64,000 bases of DNA from Candidatus Omnitrophota bacterium (lineage in GTDB: Bacteria; Omnitrophota; Gorgyraeia; JABMRN01): positions 9,561 to 73,560 of the forward strand of contig JAQVOV010000001.1 in the NCBI GenBank assembly GCA_028702395.1, read 5' to 3'. Positions within the stretch are counted from its first letter, which is position 1, and each line of letters begins with the position of its first letter. Below the pieces are notes generated by a model. That model saw nothing but the letters and a program-made list of their open reading frames with translations, did not search any database and was not told where the DNA came from. The position numbers and the translations under genes were made by a program. Below, in pieces: positions 7,458-16,773 of the stretch.

Positions 7458-9026
7458 ATGGAAACGATCAGTATCGCACATATCGGATTGGCCATAATAG
7501 GCGCATCGTTCTTTTTTGCTATAGGTTATGTTTTAAGGAAATATACAGCAAAAGTGAAAATAAAAAAAGCAGAAGAAAGATCCAAACATATTGTTGAGGA
7601 AGCTCGTAAAGAAGCAGAAGCACGTAAAAGGGAATCTCAATTGGAAGCAAAAGATCTGCTTCTAAAGATGAGAACAGAATTTGAGAATGAGTCAAAAGGA
7701 AGAAAGCAAGAAGTTGCTATGATGGAAAAAAGACTTATTCAAAAGGAAGAGAATATTGATAGAAAAGTTGATCTTATAGATAAAAAGGAAAGGGATCTTG
7801 AGAACAGGAAAAAAGGTTTAGCAGAAAAGGAAAAGACTCTGACTGATAAAGAAAAAGAAATGGAAAGACTTCTTTTTGAGGAGAAGGAGAAACTGCAGAA
7901 AATTTCAGGGATGTCCAGAGATGAAGCCAGGCGAATTCTTTTACAAAGAATGGAAGAGGAAGTTAATAGGGAAGCAGCTGCTATGATACGCAAGACACAG
8001 GAAGAAGCAAAAGAAAAAGCAGATAAAGAAGCAAGAAAAATAATAGGGCTGGCAATTCAAAAATGTGCAGCTGATCACACGACTGAAACGACAGTAAGTG
8101 TTGTGAACCTTCCATCAGATGATATGAAAGGGCGTATTATCGGCAGAGAAGGAAGAAATATCAGGGCACTTGAAATGGCAACAGGAATAGATGTTATTAT
8201 TGATGATACGCCTGAAGCAGTTATTCTTTCAGGATTTGATATGATGAGAAGAGAAGTTGCAAGAATTACACTGGAAAGACTTATTGAAGATGGAAGGATC
8301 CATCCCGGCAGGATCGAAGAGATCGCAGAAAAAGTAAAAGCTGAACTGGAACAAAGTATTAAAGATGAAGGGGAAAAAACCCTTTTTGATCTTGGGATAC
8401 ATGGCGTTCATCCTGAGCTTGTTAGGTTAGTGGGAAGATTGAAGTATAGAACAAGTTATGGGCAAAATATATTACAGCATTCAAAAGAAACTGCATGGCT
8501 AATGGGCACAATGGCAGGGGAATTAAGATTAGATCCTGTTCTTGCAAAGAGAATGGGTATTTTGCATGATATAGGTAAAGCTGTAACGCATGAAATAGAA
8601 GGTCCTCATGCTAAACTTGGGGCAGACCTTGCAAAGAAATATAAAGAAAGTGAATCTGTTATACATGCTATAGAGGCACATCATAATGATATTGAACCGA
8701 AAACTCTTTTGGCAGTACTTGTACAAGCAGCAGATGCTATTAGCGCTACAAGGCCTGGAGCAAGAAGAGAGTCTTTAGAAACATATGTTAAAAGATTGGA
8801 AAAACTTGAAGGTATAGCTGATTCTTTTGCAGGAGTGGATAAATCATATGCTATACAGGCAGGAAGAGAAATACGTATAATTGTTTTTCCTGAGCAGATA
8901 GATGATGCGCATGCAACAGTGCTTGCCAGAGATATAAAGAAGAGCATAGAAGAAGGAATGGATTATCCTGGACAAATAAAAGTAACTGTTATTAGAGAAA
9001 CTCGAGCGATCGAGTATGCAAAATAA
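7458..9026 (+). CDS. rny: Ribonuclease Y
   Basis: 522 residues. The start at 7458 follows GGAGG at the usual distance; a longer reading from 7425 lacks one. The order is an N-terminal membrane anchor (IGLAIIGASFFFAIGYVL), a long charged coiled coil (about residues 30-200), a KH domain with GRIIGREGRNIRALE, and an HD domain with LGILHDIGKA-type metal ligands. RNase Y is a membrane-bound endoribonuclease that starts mRNA decay. An intrinsic terminator follows. ymdB is the next gene, as in Bacillus, where the two neighbours are functionally linked. Confidence 0.97.
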   Translation: METISIAHIGLAIIGASFFFAIGYVLRKYTAKVKIKKAEERSKHIVEEARKEAEARKRESQLEAKDLLLKMRTEFENESKGRKQEVAMMEKRLIQKEENIDRKVDLIDKKERDLENRKKGLAEKEKTLTDKEKEMERLLFEEKEKLQKISGMSRDEARRILLQRMEEEVNREAAAMIRKTQEEAKEKADKEARKIIGLAIQKCAADHTTETTVSVVNLPSDDMKGRIIGREGRNIRALEMATGIDVIIDDTPEAVILSGFDMMRREVARITLERLIEDGRIHPGRIEEIAEKVKAELEQSIKDEGEKTLFDLGIHGVHPELVRLVGRLKYRTSYGQNILQHSKETAWLMGTMAGELRLDPVLAKRMGILHDIGKAVTHEIEGPHAKLGADLAKKYKESESVIHAIEAHHNDIEPKTLLAVLVQAADAISATRPGARRESLETYVKRLEKLEGIADSFAGVDKSYAIQAGREIRIIVFPEQIDDAHATVLARDIKKSIEEGMDYPGQIKVTVIRETRAIEYAK

Positions 9027-9050
9027 CAGATAAAAAGATAGTGTTTTGGT

Positions 9051-9085
9051 AAAAGCCCCTGATTAAGCTGGGGCTTTTATTTTTA
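9051..9085 (+). terminator. Intrinsic terminator after rny
   Basis: Hairpin AAAAGCCCC / GGGGCTTTT with a 10-base loop and a T-rich tail, 24 bases after the rny stop. Confidence 0.9.
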
Positions 9086-9121
9086 TTGCGAAAATAATGA
9101 AAAAATGATACATTGGATTGA

Positions 9122-9252
9122 CTGTGATAGGGCTTTAAAGTAAAAAGTAAAAAGGTAAAAGGAAAAAGTGTGGAAGGTCCTAGACAGAGGTTTTTAATAA
9201 GATTCCACAATGACAACAGATTTTTTCCTTTTTACTTTTGCCTTTTTCCTTG
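9122..9252. repeat. Heptad-arm stem-loop element (AAGGTAA class)
   Basis: Left arm words are aaagtaa aaagtaa aaaggta aaaggaa. Right arm words are tcctttt tactttt gcctttt. The centre carries the recurring module gtggaaggtcct ... gattccacaatgacaacag, whose ends GTGGAA and TTCCAC pair. It ends before the ymdB start. Confidence 0.7.
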
Positions 9253-9273
9253 AACACGGATAATGGGAGAATT

Positions 9274-10053
9274 ATGAAGATCTTAATGATAGGCGACATT
9301 GTCGGCAAACCAGGCAGAGATGCGATAAAGCATATGCTTTCAGGGTTAATTGAAAAAAGCAACATTGATTTTGTTGTTGCCAATGGCGAAAATGCTGCAG
9401 GTGGAAGCGGATTAACCCCTGTTATTTGCGATGAGCTTTTTTCATATGGAATAGATGTTTTAACTTCAGGGGATCATATTTGGAAAAAAAGAGATATATA
9501 TGATTATATGGATATGTCTTCAAGTGTTTTAAGACCTTTGAATTATCCGGACAATAATCCAGGCAAAGGTTATACGGTAAAGCAAACTAAAAAAGGTGTT
9601 TCCGTAGGAGTAATCAATATTATCGGAAGGGTTTTTATGAACCCTGCAGATAATCCTTTTGAAAAAATATTAGAAGTCATTAAAGAATTAAGCGGATCAG
9701 TTAAAGTCATTGTTGTAGATTTTCATGCTGAAGCTACAAGCGAAAAAATTGCAATGGGATATTTTTTAGATGGTAAGGTTTCAGCAATAATTGGTACGCA
9801 TACACATGTTCAAACCGCAGATGAAACTATCCTGGAACAGCAAACCGCATATATTACAGATATTGGAATGACCGGGCCTTTCAGCGGAGTTATCGGACGC
9901 AATAAAAACGCTATTTTGGAGAGATTTATCACTCAAATGCCTACGAGATTTGAAATGGCTGAAAATGATGTTCGTATAAACGGTGTTCTTATTGATGTAG
10001 ATGAAAAAACAGGTAAAGCAAGAACAATAGAGAGAATAAATAAAAAATTATAG
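9274..10053 (+). CDS. ymdB: YmdB-like metallophosphoesterase (TIGR00282 family)
   Basis: 259 residues from the ATG at 9274, which follows GGGAGA; the longer reading from 9238 starts in a repeat arm. Metal ligands are in MIGDIVGKPGRDA (Asp), VVANGENAAGG (Asn, Glu), SGDHIW (His) and GTHTHVQTAD (His). Members are 2',3'-cyclic nucleotide phosphodiesterases in Bacillus and affect biofilm behaviour and RNase Y function. Placement just after rny supports the assignment. Length matches the family. Confidence 0.92.
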   Translation: MKILMIGDIVGKPGRDAIKHMLSGLIEKSNIDFVVANGENAAGGSGLTPVICDELFSYGIDVLTSGDHIWKKRDIYDYMDMSSSVLRPLNYPDNNPGKGYTVKQTKKGVSVGVINIIGRVFMNPADNPFEKILEVIKELSGSVKVIVVDFHAEATSEKIAMGYFLDGKVSAIIGTHTHVQTADETILEQQTAYITDIGMTGPFSGVIGRNKNAILERFITQMPTRFEMAENDVRINGVLIDVDEKTGKARTIERINKKL

Positions 10054-10089
10054 TTCTTGTGTAAGGATATAAGGAAAGCATCATAAAAC

Positions 10090-11223
10090 ATGTCCGAACA
10101 AAAACATATATATACAGTATCAGAACTTACAAAAGATATACGAAAGATAATAGAAAATAACTTCCCGTATTTATGGCTTGAGGGAGAGATCTCTAATTTC
10201 AAAAGACACTCTTCAGGGCATCTTTATCTTAATTTAAAGGACAAAGATGCTATCATACAAGCTGTAATGTTCAAAGGGTCTGCAGATAAATTACAGTTTA
10301 AACCTGAGGACGGGCTTAAAATTACTTGTTCAGGAAAGATCAGCGTTTATGATCAAAGAGGACAGTATCAGATCTATATCAGTTCAATGGAGCCTCAGGG
10401 ATTAGGGAGTTTACAGCTTGCGTTTGAACAGCTGAAAGAAAAATTAAAAAAAGAAGGATTGTTTGACAGCTCAAGAAAAAGGCCTATCCCTTTTTTGCCT
10501 GCAAAAATAGGAGTGATAACATCGCCTACAGGAGCAGCTATAAGGGATATTCTTAATGTCTTAAGACGACGGTTTTCAAACGCAGAAATAATTTTAAATC
10601 CTGTTAAAGTGCAGGGCAATGAAGCAAAGAATGAAATAGTACAGGCTATAGAACTTTTCAATAAAAGAGATAAAATAGATGTAATGATAGTCGCACGAGG
10701 CGGAGGAAGCTTGGAAGATCTTTGGGCTTTTAATGAAGAAATAGTTGCAAGAGCGATCGCAAATTCCAGGATACCTGTTATAAGCGCTGTTGGTCATGAA
10801 ATAGATTGGACAATAGCAGATTTTGTTGCTGATTTCAGGGCGCCAACACCTTCTGCTGCAGCAGAACTTGTTCTGCCGGAAAAAGAAGAACTGCTTAACA
10901 GAATAAGTGTTGCTAAGCAAAGACTGAAAAATGCATTGCAATCAACGGTAATACAATATGAACAAAGATTAGATGAATTAAAAGAAGCGCTTCTTTTTAG
11001 ACAGGAAAATTTTATCAGAAAAACAAAACAATGTCTTGATAACCTTATTGGAAAACTTGAAGTCTTAAGTCCATTGTCAACGATCAAAAGAGGATATAGT
11101 ATAACAAAGGCAGATAACACAGGTAAAGTTTTAAAGGATATAAAAAAAATAAAAAAAGGTGATATTATAAGAACGCGTCTTATCAATGGAGAAATAGTCA
11201 GTATTGTTGATAAGATCATATAG
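10090..11223 (+). CDS. xseA: Exodeoxyribonuclease VII large subunit
   Basis: 377 residues. The N-terminal OB fold (EISNFKRHSSGHLYLNLKD) binds single-stranded DNA. The catalytic region holds GVITSPTGAAIRDI, VARGGGSLEDLWAFNEE and SAVGHEIDWTIADFVAD..APTPSAAAE. A helical C-terminal part ends with the RGYSI motif. The length is slightly under the common 400-450 residues. It degrades single-stranded DNA together with XseB, whose gene is next but separated by a repeat element. Confidence 0.96.
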   Translation: MSEQKHIYTVSELTKDIRKIIENNFPYLWLEGEISNFKRHSSGHLYLNLKDKDAIIQAVMFKGSADKLQFKPEDGLKITCSGKISVYDQRGQYQIYISSMEPQGLGSLQLAFEQLKEKLKKEGLFDSSRKRPIPFLPAKIGVITSPTGAAIRDILNVLRRRFSNAEIILNPVKVQGNEAKNEIVQAIELFNKRDKIDVMIVARGGGSLEDLWAFNEEIVARAIANSRIPVISAVGHEIDWTIADFVADFRAPTPSAAAELVLPEKEELLNRISVAKQRLKNALQSTVIQYEQRLDELKEALLFRQENFIRKTKQCLDNLIGKLEVLSPLSTIKRGYSITKADNTGKVLKDIKKIKKGDIIRTRLINGEIVSIVDKII

Positions 11224-11404
11224 AGTTACGCGCTGCGAGCTGCGAGCTGCGCGCAACGCGCGAGAGGAATGTCCTGAACGAGGTTTTGTAGGGGCGTATT
11301 GCCCGCCTGCCGGACGGGCAGGCAATACGCCCCTACCATTCATAAAATTGATCTGAGAACGATCATTAAGCTCGTGGCTCGCTGCGCGAAGCGCGAGGCT
11401 CAAA
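11224..11404. repeat. Heptad-arm element (GAGCTGC class) with nested palindrome
   Basis: Arms are GC-rich 7-bp words (gagctgc gagctgc gcgcaac on the left; ctcgtgg ctcgctg cgcgaag cgcgagg on the right). The centre is a long hairpin made of aggggcgtattgcc(tgcc) and its complement, holding an inner cgcctgcc/ggcaggc-type stem. It separates xseA from xseB and stops at the GGAGG of xseB. Confidence 0.7.
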
Positions 11405-11416
11405 TAAGGAGGCTTT

Positions 11417-11713
11417 ATGGAAAAAGTGAATTTTGAAAAAGCTCTGGAAAAACTTGAAAAGGTCGTTTCAGATCTTGAAAAAGGAGATGTTTCATTGGAA
11501 GATTCTCTGAGGTTTTATGAACAAGGTGTTAATCTTGCTGATTTTTGTCAAAAAGAAATTGAAAAAGCAAAAAAGAAAGTAGAGATACTTGTTAAACACG
11601 ATGATGGAAGTGTTTCTCTGGAACCTTTTGATGAAAATGAGCATAAAGATGATGTTGTCACGTCCAGAAAAATAAAACCTAAGAAAAAGGAAGGGCCGTC
11701 TTTGTTTGAATAA
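11417..11713 (+). CDS. xseB: Exodeoxyribonuclease VII small subunit
   Basis: 98 residues, slightly longer than the usual 65-85. The family core NFEKALEKLEKVVSDLEKGDVSLEDSL runs over residues 4-30, followed by FYEQGVNL and a coiled region. The tail after residue 65 is charged and non-conserved. AAGGAGG lies 8 bases before the ATG. It forms the multi-copy small subunit of exonuclease VII. It precedes a prenyl synthase and dxs, a very common bacterial order (xseB-ispA-dxs). Confidence 0.95.
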   Translation: MEKVNFEKALEKLEKVVSDLEKGDVSLEDSLRFYEQGVNLADFCQKEIEKAKKKVEILVKHDDGSVSLEPFDENEHKDDVVTSRKIKPKKKEGPSLFE

Positions 11714-11719
11714 AATACC

Positions 11720-12508
11720 ATGAATAAATATAAAAAGATCATAGACAAAAATATAGAAAAATATTTAAATGAATTTGAAGATAGAAAAAATCCTTTGTTC
11801 AAAGCTATGTATTATTCTCTTTTTCCAGGAGGCAAAAGAATAAGACCGGTTTTAGCTTTAGAAACGTGTAAGATGTGCGGGGAGAGTTTTTCTAAAGCAA
11901 TGCCAGGGGCATGTGCAGTTGAAGTGATACATAATTTCTCATTGGTACACGATGACCTGCCATGTATGGACAATGATGATTATAGAAGAGGGAAATTAAC
12001 CGTACACAAGAAATTCGGGACTGCTAATGCTGTTTTAGCAGGAGATGCACTGTTAATATTTGCTTTTGCGTTATTAAAAAATATAAAAGACAAAATTGTT
12101 ATGTCCAGAACATTAGGGCAAATGACGTTGTGCTCAGGCTCTTTCGGAATGATAGGCGGACAAGCTTATGATGTTAAATATGAAGGCAAAAAAAAGACAG
12201 AAGGATTAAGGAAAAAGATAAATTATTTGAAAACAGCAGAACTTTTCATTCTTTCTGTTCAAGTTGGAGCAATAGCAGCAAAGGCAGATCAAGAACAATT
12301 TAAACATATTTCAGAATATGGGAGAGCTTTTGGCGAAGCATTCCAAATAAGAGATGATATACAGGATAATGAATATGCTGACAAAGAAAAAACAAGACAG
12401 ATGAAATGTCTTGATAAATATATAATGCGAGCAAAACAAACACTTGATATTTTCGGTAAAAAGGCGGATAATTTAAAAGCTTTGGTAGAAAAACTCAAAG
12501 AAGTATAA
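11720..12508 (+). CDS. ispA: Short-chain polyprenyl (farnesyl/geranylgeranyl) diphosphate synthase
   Basis: 262 residues, somewhat shorter than the usual 290-300. It has GGKRIRPVL, the first Asp-rich motif HDDLPCMDND, the GDALL region and the second Asp-rich motif IRDDIQD. It condenses isopentenyl diphosphate with allylic diphosphates. It starts 6 bases after xseB with no clear ribosome binding site, so translation is probably coupled. dxs follows. The exact chain length of the product cannot be read from the sequence. Residues between the two motifs are compact and the C-terminus is trimmed. Confidence 0.9.
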   Translation: MNKYKKIIDKNIEKYLNEFEDRKNPLFKAMYYSLFPGGKRIRPVLALETCKMCGESFSKAMPGACAVEVIHNFSLVHDDLPCMDNDDYRRGKLTVHKKFGTANAVLAGDALLIFAFALLKNIKDKIVMSRTLGQMTLCSGSFGMIGGQAYDVKYEGKKKTEGLRKKINYLKTAELFILSVQVGAIAAKADQEQFKHISEYGRAFGEAFQIRDDIQDNEYADKEKTRQMKCLDKYIMRAKQTLDIFGKKADNLKALVEKLKEV

Positions 12509-12523
12509 CAGGAGAAAATAAAA

Positions 12524-14398
12524 ATGGGATATCTTGAAAATATAAAAATACCGGAAGATATAAAAGGATTTTCTGTTTCACAATTACAGGAGCTTTCACA
12601 GGAAATAAGAAAACGGATCGTAGAAGTCACCTCGCGAACAGGTGGACATGTTGCTGCAAGCTTAGGAGCTACTGACATAGCAATAGCCCTGCATTATGTT
12701 TTAGATACTCCTAAAGATAAGATCTTATGGGATGTCGGACATCAGGCATATGCTCATAAGATACTTACAGGCCGTAATGATGCTTTTGAAACATTAAGAC
12801 AGCTTGGAGGAATAAGCGGTTTTCCAAATCACGAGGAAAGTGAATACGATACGTTTACAGTTGGTCATAGTTCTACTGCTATTTCACAAGCATTGGGACT
12901 GGCTTGTGCAAGAGATATTAAAAAAGAAGATTATAAGATAGTAGCGGTTGTAGGAGATGCTTCTTTGTCAAACGGCATGAGTTTAGAAGCATTAAATGAT
13001 GCAGGGCATAAAAGCAAAGATATAACGATCATTTTAAATGATAACAAACATTCAATTTCAAGATCAGTTGGAGCTATTAGCCGATACCTTAATAGGGTGA
13101 TGACAAATCCTGCCTATAATAAAGCCAAAGACGAGATACAGGCTTTTGTCAAACGTATACCGAAAGTAGGCGACAAAGCATTAAATGCTGCAAAAAAACT
13201 AGAAGAATCGATCAAGAACATGATGGTGCCAGGAGCTCTTTTTGAAGAACTTGAAGTAAGATATTTTGGCCCTATAGACGGTCATAATATGGAAACACTT
13301 GTAAATACTTTAAAAAATGTTTGTAGTTTTAAAGGACCTAAAATAATACATGTCATTACTCAAAAAGGAAAAGGATACGGGCATGCAGAAAATGATCCAA
13401 GTTTTTTTCATGGACTTTCAGCTTTTGATATTGAGACAGGAGAACCTGTAAAGGAAGATGAAAGGGCAATGGGTAATTTTTCAGATGTTTTTGGAAGGAA
13501 ATTACTGGAAATGGCTAAGGGAAATGAAAATATTGTTGCAGTAACTGCAGCTATGACAGATGGAACAGGGTTAACTAATTTTGCTAAGGAAATGCCTGAA
13601 AGGTTTTTTGATGTTGGTATAGCAGAAGGACATGCTGTAACATTCTCTGCAGCAATGGCAAAAGGAGGGTGTATCCCTTTTGTTGCTATCTACTCTACCT
13701 TTCTTCAAAGAGGATATGATCAGCTTATACATGATGTAGCTTTACAGAATTTGCCTGTTATTTTTTGTTTGGATAGAGCAGGAGTAGTTGGGCAAGATGG
13801 GCCAACACATCATGGGATCTTTGACATGGCTTATTTAAGACATATTCCAAATTTCACTATAATGAGCCCAAGGGACGGGTTTGAAATGGAAAAGATGATG
13901 GATTTTGCCGTTACGCTTAAAAAACCAGTTGCTATAAGATACCCGCGAGGAGAAGCCGTTGGTCATTTGCCTGCGTCTACTTTTAAAGAAATTGAATATG
14001 GAAAAGCAGAAATTTTAAGAGAGGGCAAAGACCTTGCCATATTTGCAATAGGATATATGGTCCAAAAGGCTATCAAGATCGCAGACCTTTTATCTGAAAA
14101 AGGAATAGAAGCATATATAATAAATGCCAGGTTTTGTAAACCATTAGATAGTTCTATGATAGAATATATGGCTGAAAAAACCTCAAAATTCCTTACTCTT
14201 GAAAATGGTGTTATTGAAGGAGGGTTTGGAAGTGCTGTTTTGGAATTCATTGAACGGGAAAATATCAAGAATATAAATGTTAAAAGAATTGGGTGGCCTG
14301 ACATGTTCATAGAACATGGTAAAACAAGGGAATTGTTCACTAAATATCATATGACAGCAGAACAGATCACCGAGAACGTGTTGAGGGAGATGTTCTAG
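12524..14398 (+). CDS. dxs: 1-deoxy-D-xylulose-5-phosphate synthase
   Basis: 624 residues, full length. The enzyme makes DXP from pyruvate and glyceraldehyde-3-phosphate, the first step of the MEP isoprenoid route. TPP-binding region: GDASLSNGMSLEALNDAG...NDN. The catalytic Glu lies in FDVGIAEGHAV, where most homologues read AEQHAV. Pyrimidine and transketolase-C domains follow (DRAGVVGQDGPTHHG; RYPRGE). AGGAG lies upstream of the ATG. It is the last gene of the xseB-ispA-dxs operon and is followed by a repeat element. Confidence 0.97.
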   Translation: MGYLENIKIPEDIKGFSVSQLQELSQEIRKRIVEVTSRTGGHVAASLGATDIAIALHYVLDTPKDKILWDVGHQAYAHKILTGRNDAFETLRQLGGISGFPNHEESEYDTFTVGHSSTAISQALGLACARDIKKEDYKIVAVVGDASLSNGMSLEALNDAGHKSKDITIILNDNKHSISRSVGAISRYLNRVMTNPAYNKAKDEIQAFVKRIPKVGDKALNAAKKLEESIKNMMVPGALFEELEVRYFGPIDGHNMETLVNTLKNVCSFKGPKIIHVITQKGKGYGHAENDPSFFHGLSAFDIETGEPVKEDERAMGNFSDVFGRKLLEMAKGNENIVAVTAAMTDGTGLTNFAKEMPERFFDVGIAEGHAVTFSAAMAKGGCIPFVAIYSTFLQRGYDQLIHDVALQNLPVIFCLDRAGVVGQDGPTHHGIFDMAYLRHIPNFTIMSPRDGFEMEKMMDFAVTLKKPVAIRYPRGEAVGHLPASTFKEIEYGKAEILREGKDLAIFAIGYMVQKAIKIADLLSEKGIEAYIINARFCKPLDSSMIEYMAEKTSKFLTLENGVIEGGFGSAVLEFIERENIKNINVKRIGWPDMFIEHGKTRELFTKYHMTAEQITENVLREMF

Positions 14399-14399
14399 C

Positions 14400-14630
14400 A
14401 GGGTTGAGAAGGCTTTAAGATAAAAAATAAAAGAATAAAGATAAAAGGGTGGAAGGTTCTTGACGAGGTTATTGTAGGGGCGTAATGCAATACGCCCCTA
14501 CAAATAAAAAAAGACTCCACAATGAAAACAGATTTTTTATCCGCCAAAATTTTGCAAAATTTTGGCGGGATCTCGCCACTAAAAAAAAGTGGCGGACTTT
14601 TTACTTTTGCCTTTTTACTTTGGTAAAATA
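14400..14630. repeat. Heptad-arm stem-loop element with nested palindromes
   Basis: Left arm words aagataa aaaataa aagaata aagataa are followed by gggtggaaggttct. A perfect palindrome around gtaggggcgtaatgc/gcaatacgcccctac comes next, then gactccacaatgaaaacag. A second long palindrome follows: ccgccaaaattttgc/gcaaaattttggcgg with ccactaaaaaaaagtgg. The right arm is tactttt gcctttt tacttt. The second palindrome recurs near 55557 and 57453. The element sits between dxs and gltX. Confidence 0.75.
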
Positions 14631-14641
14631 AGGAAACAAAA

Positions 14642-15931
14642 ATGAGTAATGTAAGAGTAAGATTCGCACCTTCGCCTACAGGGTTTTTACATTTAGGAAG
14701 TGCTAGAACAGCGCTTTTTAATTGGTTATATGCCAGACGTGTAGGAGGGACTTTTGTTTTAAGAATAGAGGATACTGATAATCAGCGTTCAAAAAAAGAG
14801 TTCCTTGATGAGATATTAAAAGATCTAAAATGGATGGGACTTGATTGGGACGAAGGGCCTTTTTTTCAGTCAGAAAGAAGCAGCCTTTATATGCCGCATG
14901 CAGAAAAACTTTTAGAAAAAGGGCTTGCGTATAAAGATGGGGAAGCAATAATTTTCAAAGTAGCAGATGATCAGATCATAGAGGTCGAGGATCTTATACA
15001 CGGAAAAATAATTTTCAATACAAAGGAGATCAAAGATCAAGTTCTGATAAAATCAGACGGCTCTCCTGCTTATAATTTTTGTTGTGTTATTGATGACAAT
15101 GATATGGGTATCACTCACATTGTACGAGGAGATGATCATTTGTCAAATACTCCAAAACAGATATTGTTCTATAAAGCCCTTGGATTCAATGTTCCTAAAT
15201 TTGCACATATGCCTTTAATGATGGGAAAAGACGGCACAAAACTTTCCAAACGTCATGGAGGCGTGGCAGTTTTTGAATATAAACAGGAAGGTTTTTTGCC
15301 TGAAGCTTTAGCAAATTATCTTATGCTTTTAGGATGGATGCCAAAAGACGGAAAAGAGATACTCGCGCTAGATGAAGCTGTAAAACAATTTGATATCAGT
15401 GATATCAATAATGTGCAGGCAAAGTTTGATGTAGATAAACTTAAATGGATAAATGGGGAGTATATACGACAAAAAAAAGCAGAAGAATTGAGAGCGCCTA
15501 TTATGCAGAAAATGGAAGAAGAAGGGTATAGAAAAGAAAATATTGACAAAGAGTATCTTTTAAGGATAATAGAGCTTTACAAGGAAAGGTTCAGGACTTT
15601 TTCAGAGTTTTTAACACTTACAACATGTTTCTTTAAAGATGATTATGTGATGGATGAAAAGGCTTTTCAGAAGAACCTTTCTAAAGAAGAATCGAAAAAG
15701 TGTTTGGCAGAATTTGCAAAAGCATTAAAAGAAGTTAAAGAATTCACTTCTAAAAATATAGAAGAGTGCTGTCGAGAGCTTTCCGAAAGAACAGAGATCA
15801 AAGCAGCACAATTTATTCATCCTACGAGAACAGCTGTAAGTGGAATGCTAGGGGGAGCAGGGCTTTTTGAAATGATGGAGGTTTTAGGCAAAGACAAAGT
15901 TATCGCAAGGATGGAGAAGTGGAGTATTTAG
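14642..15931 (+). CDS. gltX: Glutamyl-tRNA synthetase (compact form)
   Basis: 429 residues. The class I signatures are RFAPSPTGFLHLGSARTALFNWL (HIGH-type) and TKLSKRHGG (KMSKS-type). Most bacterial enzymes have 465-490 residues. Here about 40-45 residues are missing after KGLAYKDG, where homologues carry the YxCFC...Y.G.CR segment of the acceptor-binding subdomain; the chain goes straight to EAIIFKV. The C-terminal anticodon-binding part is present (PTRTAVSG near the end). It charges tRNA-Glu and perhaps tRNA-Gln. A tRNA-Gln gene is the next functional gene downstream. Confidence 0.93.
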   Translation: MSNVRVRFAPSPTGFLHLGSARTALFNWLYARRVGGTFVLRIEDTDNQRSKKEFLDEILKDLKWMGLDWDEGPFFQSERSSLYMPHAEKLLEKGLAYKDGEAIIFKVADDQIIEVEDLIHGKIIFNTKEIKDQVLIKSDGSPAYNFCCVIDDNDMGITHIVRGDDHLSNTPKQILFYKALGFNVPKFAHMPLMMGKDGTKLSKRHGGVAVFEYKQEGFLPEALANYLMLLGWMPKDGKEILALDEAVKQFDISDINNVQAKFDVDKLKWINGEYIRQKKAEELRAPIMQKMEEEGYRKENIDKEYLLRIIELYKERFRTFSEFLTLTTCFFKDDYVMDEKAFQKNLSKEESKKCLAEFAKALKEVKEFTSKNIEECCRELSERTEIKAAQFIHPTRTAVSGMLGGAGLFEMMEVLGKDKVIARMEKWSI

Positions 15932-16474
15932 AGAAGACGGATAGCACTCTTAAGATAAAAGAATAAAGATAAAAGATAAAAGGGTGGAATGTCCTGAGAG
16001 AAGTTTTGTAGGGGCGTATTGCAATACGCCCCTACTATCCAAAGTTTTCAGGAAGATCCTTAATCTCGTAGCCCGCTGCGCGTGGCGCGAAGCAGGTTTC
16101 CAATGAAGCTTTTGTAAATGAAAAAGACGTTCGAAGAAGAGAAAAGTATTTCAAGACAACTAAAGGAAAAAGAACGTTACGGTTAATGTTAAAAGAGACC
16201 TTAGAGAAGACGAATATCTCTCTCTTAAGATAAAAGAATAAAGATAAAAGATAAAAGGGTGGAACGTCCCGAGAGAAGTTTTGTAGGGGCGTATTGCAAT
16301 ACGCCCCTACTATCCAAAGATTTCAGGAAGATCCTTAATCTCGTAGCCCGCTGCGCGTGGCGCGAAGCAGGTTTCCAATGAAGCTTTTGTAAATGAAAAA
16401 GACGTTCGAAGAAGAGAAAAGTATTTCAAGACAACTAAAGGAAAAAGAACGTTACGGTTAATGTTAAAAGAGAC
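15931..16474. repeat. Tandem direct repeat of about 270 bp containing a stem-loop element
   Basis: Two nearly identical units follow each other (about 15931-16199 and 16204-16474, offset 273-275 bases). Each has gataaaa heptads, gggtggaa(t/c)gtcc, the gtaggggcgtattgcaatacgcccctac palindrome, a GC-rich stretch (ctgcgcgtggcgcgaagcag) and about 100 bp of unique sequence ending in aatgttaaaagagac. No ORF of note is present. Differences are a handful of bases, so the duplication is recent. Confidence 0.9.
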
Positions 16475-16578
16475 TATGTGTCGTGGGTAATGTGCCATGA
16501 GGTAGCTGTGGAAAACTAAACAGTAAAGATTTCCATAAAAGACACAAGACGCAGTACACATAACACAATAACACATTC
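16475..16578. repeat. Heptad-arm stem-loop element (ATGAGTA class) before tRNA-Gln
   Basis: Left words (tgtcgtg ggtaatg tgccatg) and right words (gacacaa gacgcag tacacat aacacaa) are complementary in type. The centre holds the recurring gctgtggaaaactaaa. It ends directly at the tRNA gene. Confidence 0.6.
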
Positions 16579-16652
16579 TGCCCGATGGTGTAATGGTAGC
16601 ACAGGTGATTCTGGTTCATCTAGTCTAGGTTCGAGTCCTAGTTGGGCAACCA
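16579..16652 (+). tRNA. tRNA-Gln (anticodon CUG)
   Basis: 74 bases with CCA encoded. The acceptor TGCCCGA pairs with TTGGGCA, the anticodon stem GGTGA pairs with TCATC, and the loop TTCTGGT gives anticodon CTG at 16611-16613. The T arm holds GGTTCGAGTCC. It reads CAG glutamine codons. It lies downstream of gltX and before an intrinsic terminator. Confidence 0.94.
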
Positions 16653-16690
16653 AATGAAAAACCCCCTTAAATAGGGGGTTTTTCATTTGG
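16651..16690 (+). terminator. Intrinsic terminator of tRNA-Gln
   Basis: Hairpin CAAATGAAAAACCCCC / GGGGGTTTTTCATTTG with a 7-base loop, beginning at the CCA end of the tRNA. Confidence 0.9.
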
Positions 16691-16773
16691 TTGCTGAGGA
16701 AAAATTCGACAAACGGGAGGATTGAAGAACTTTCAAAGCGCTTTCAAATAAAAGTAAAAAGATATCTTTTTAC

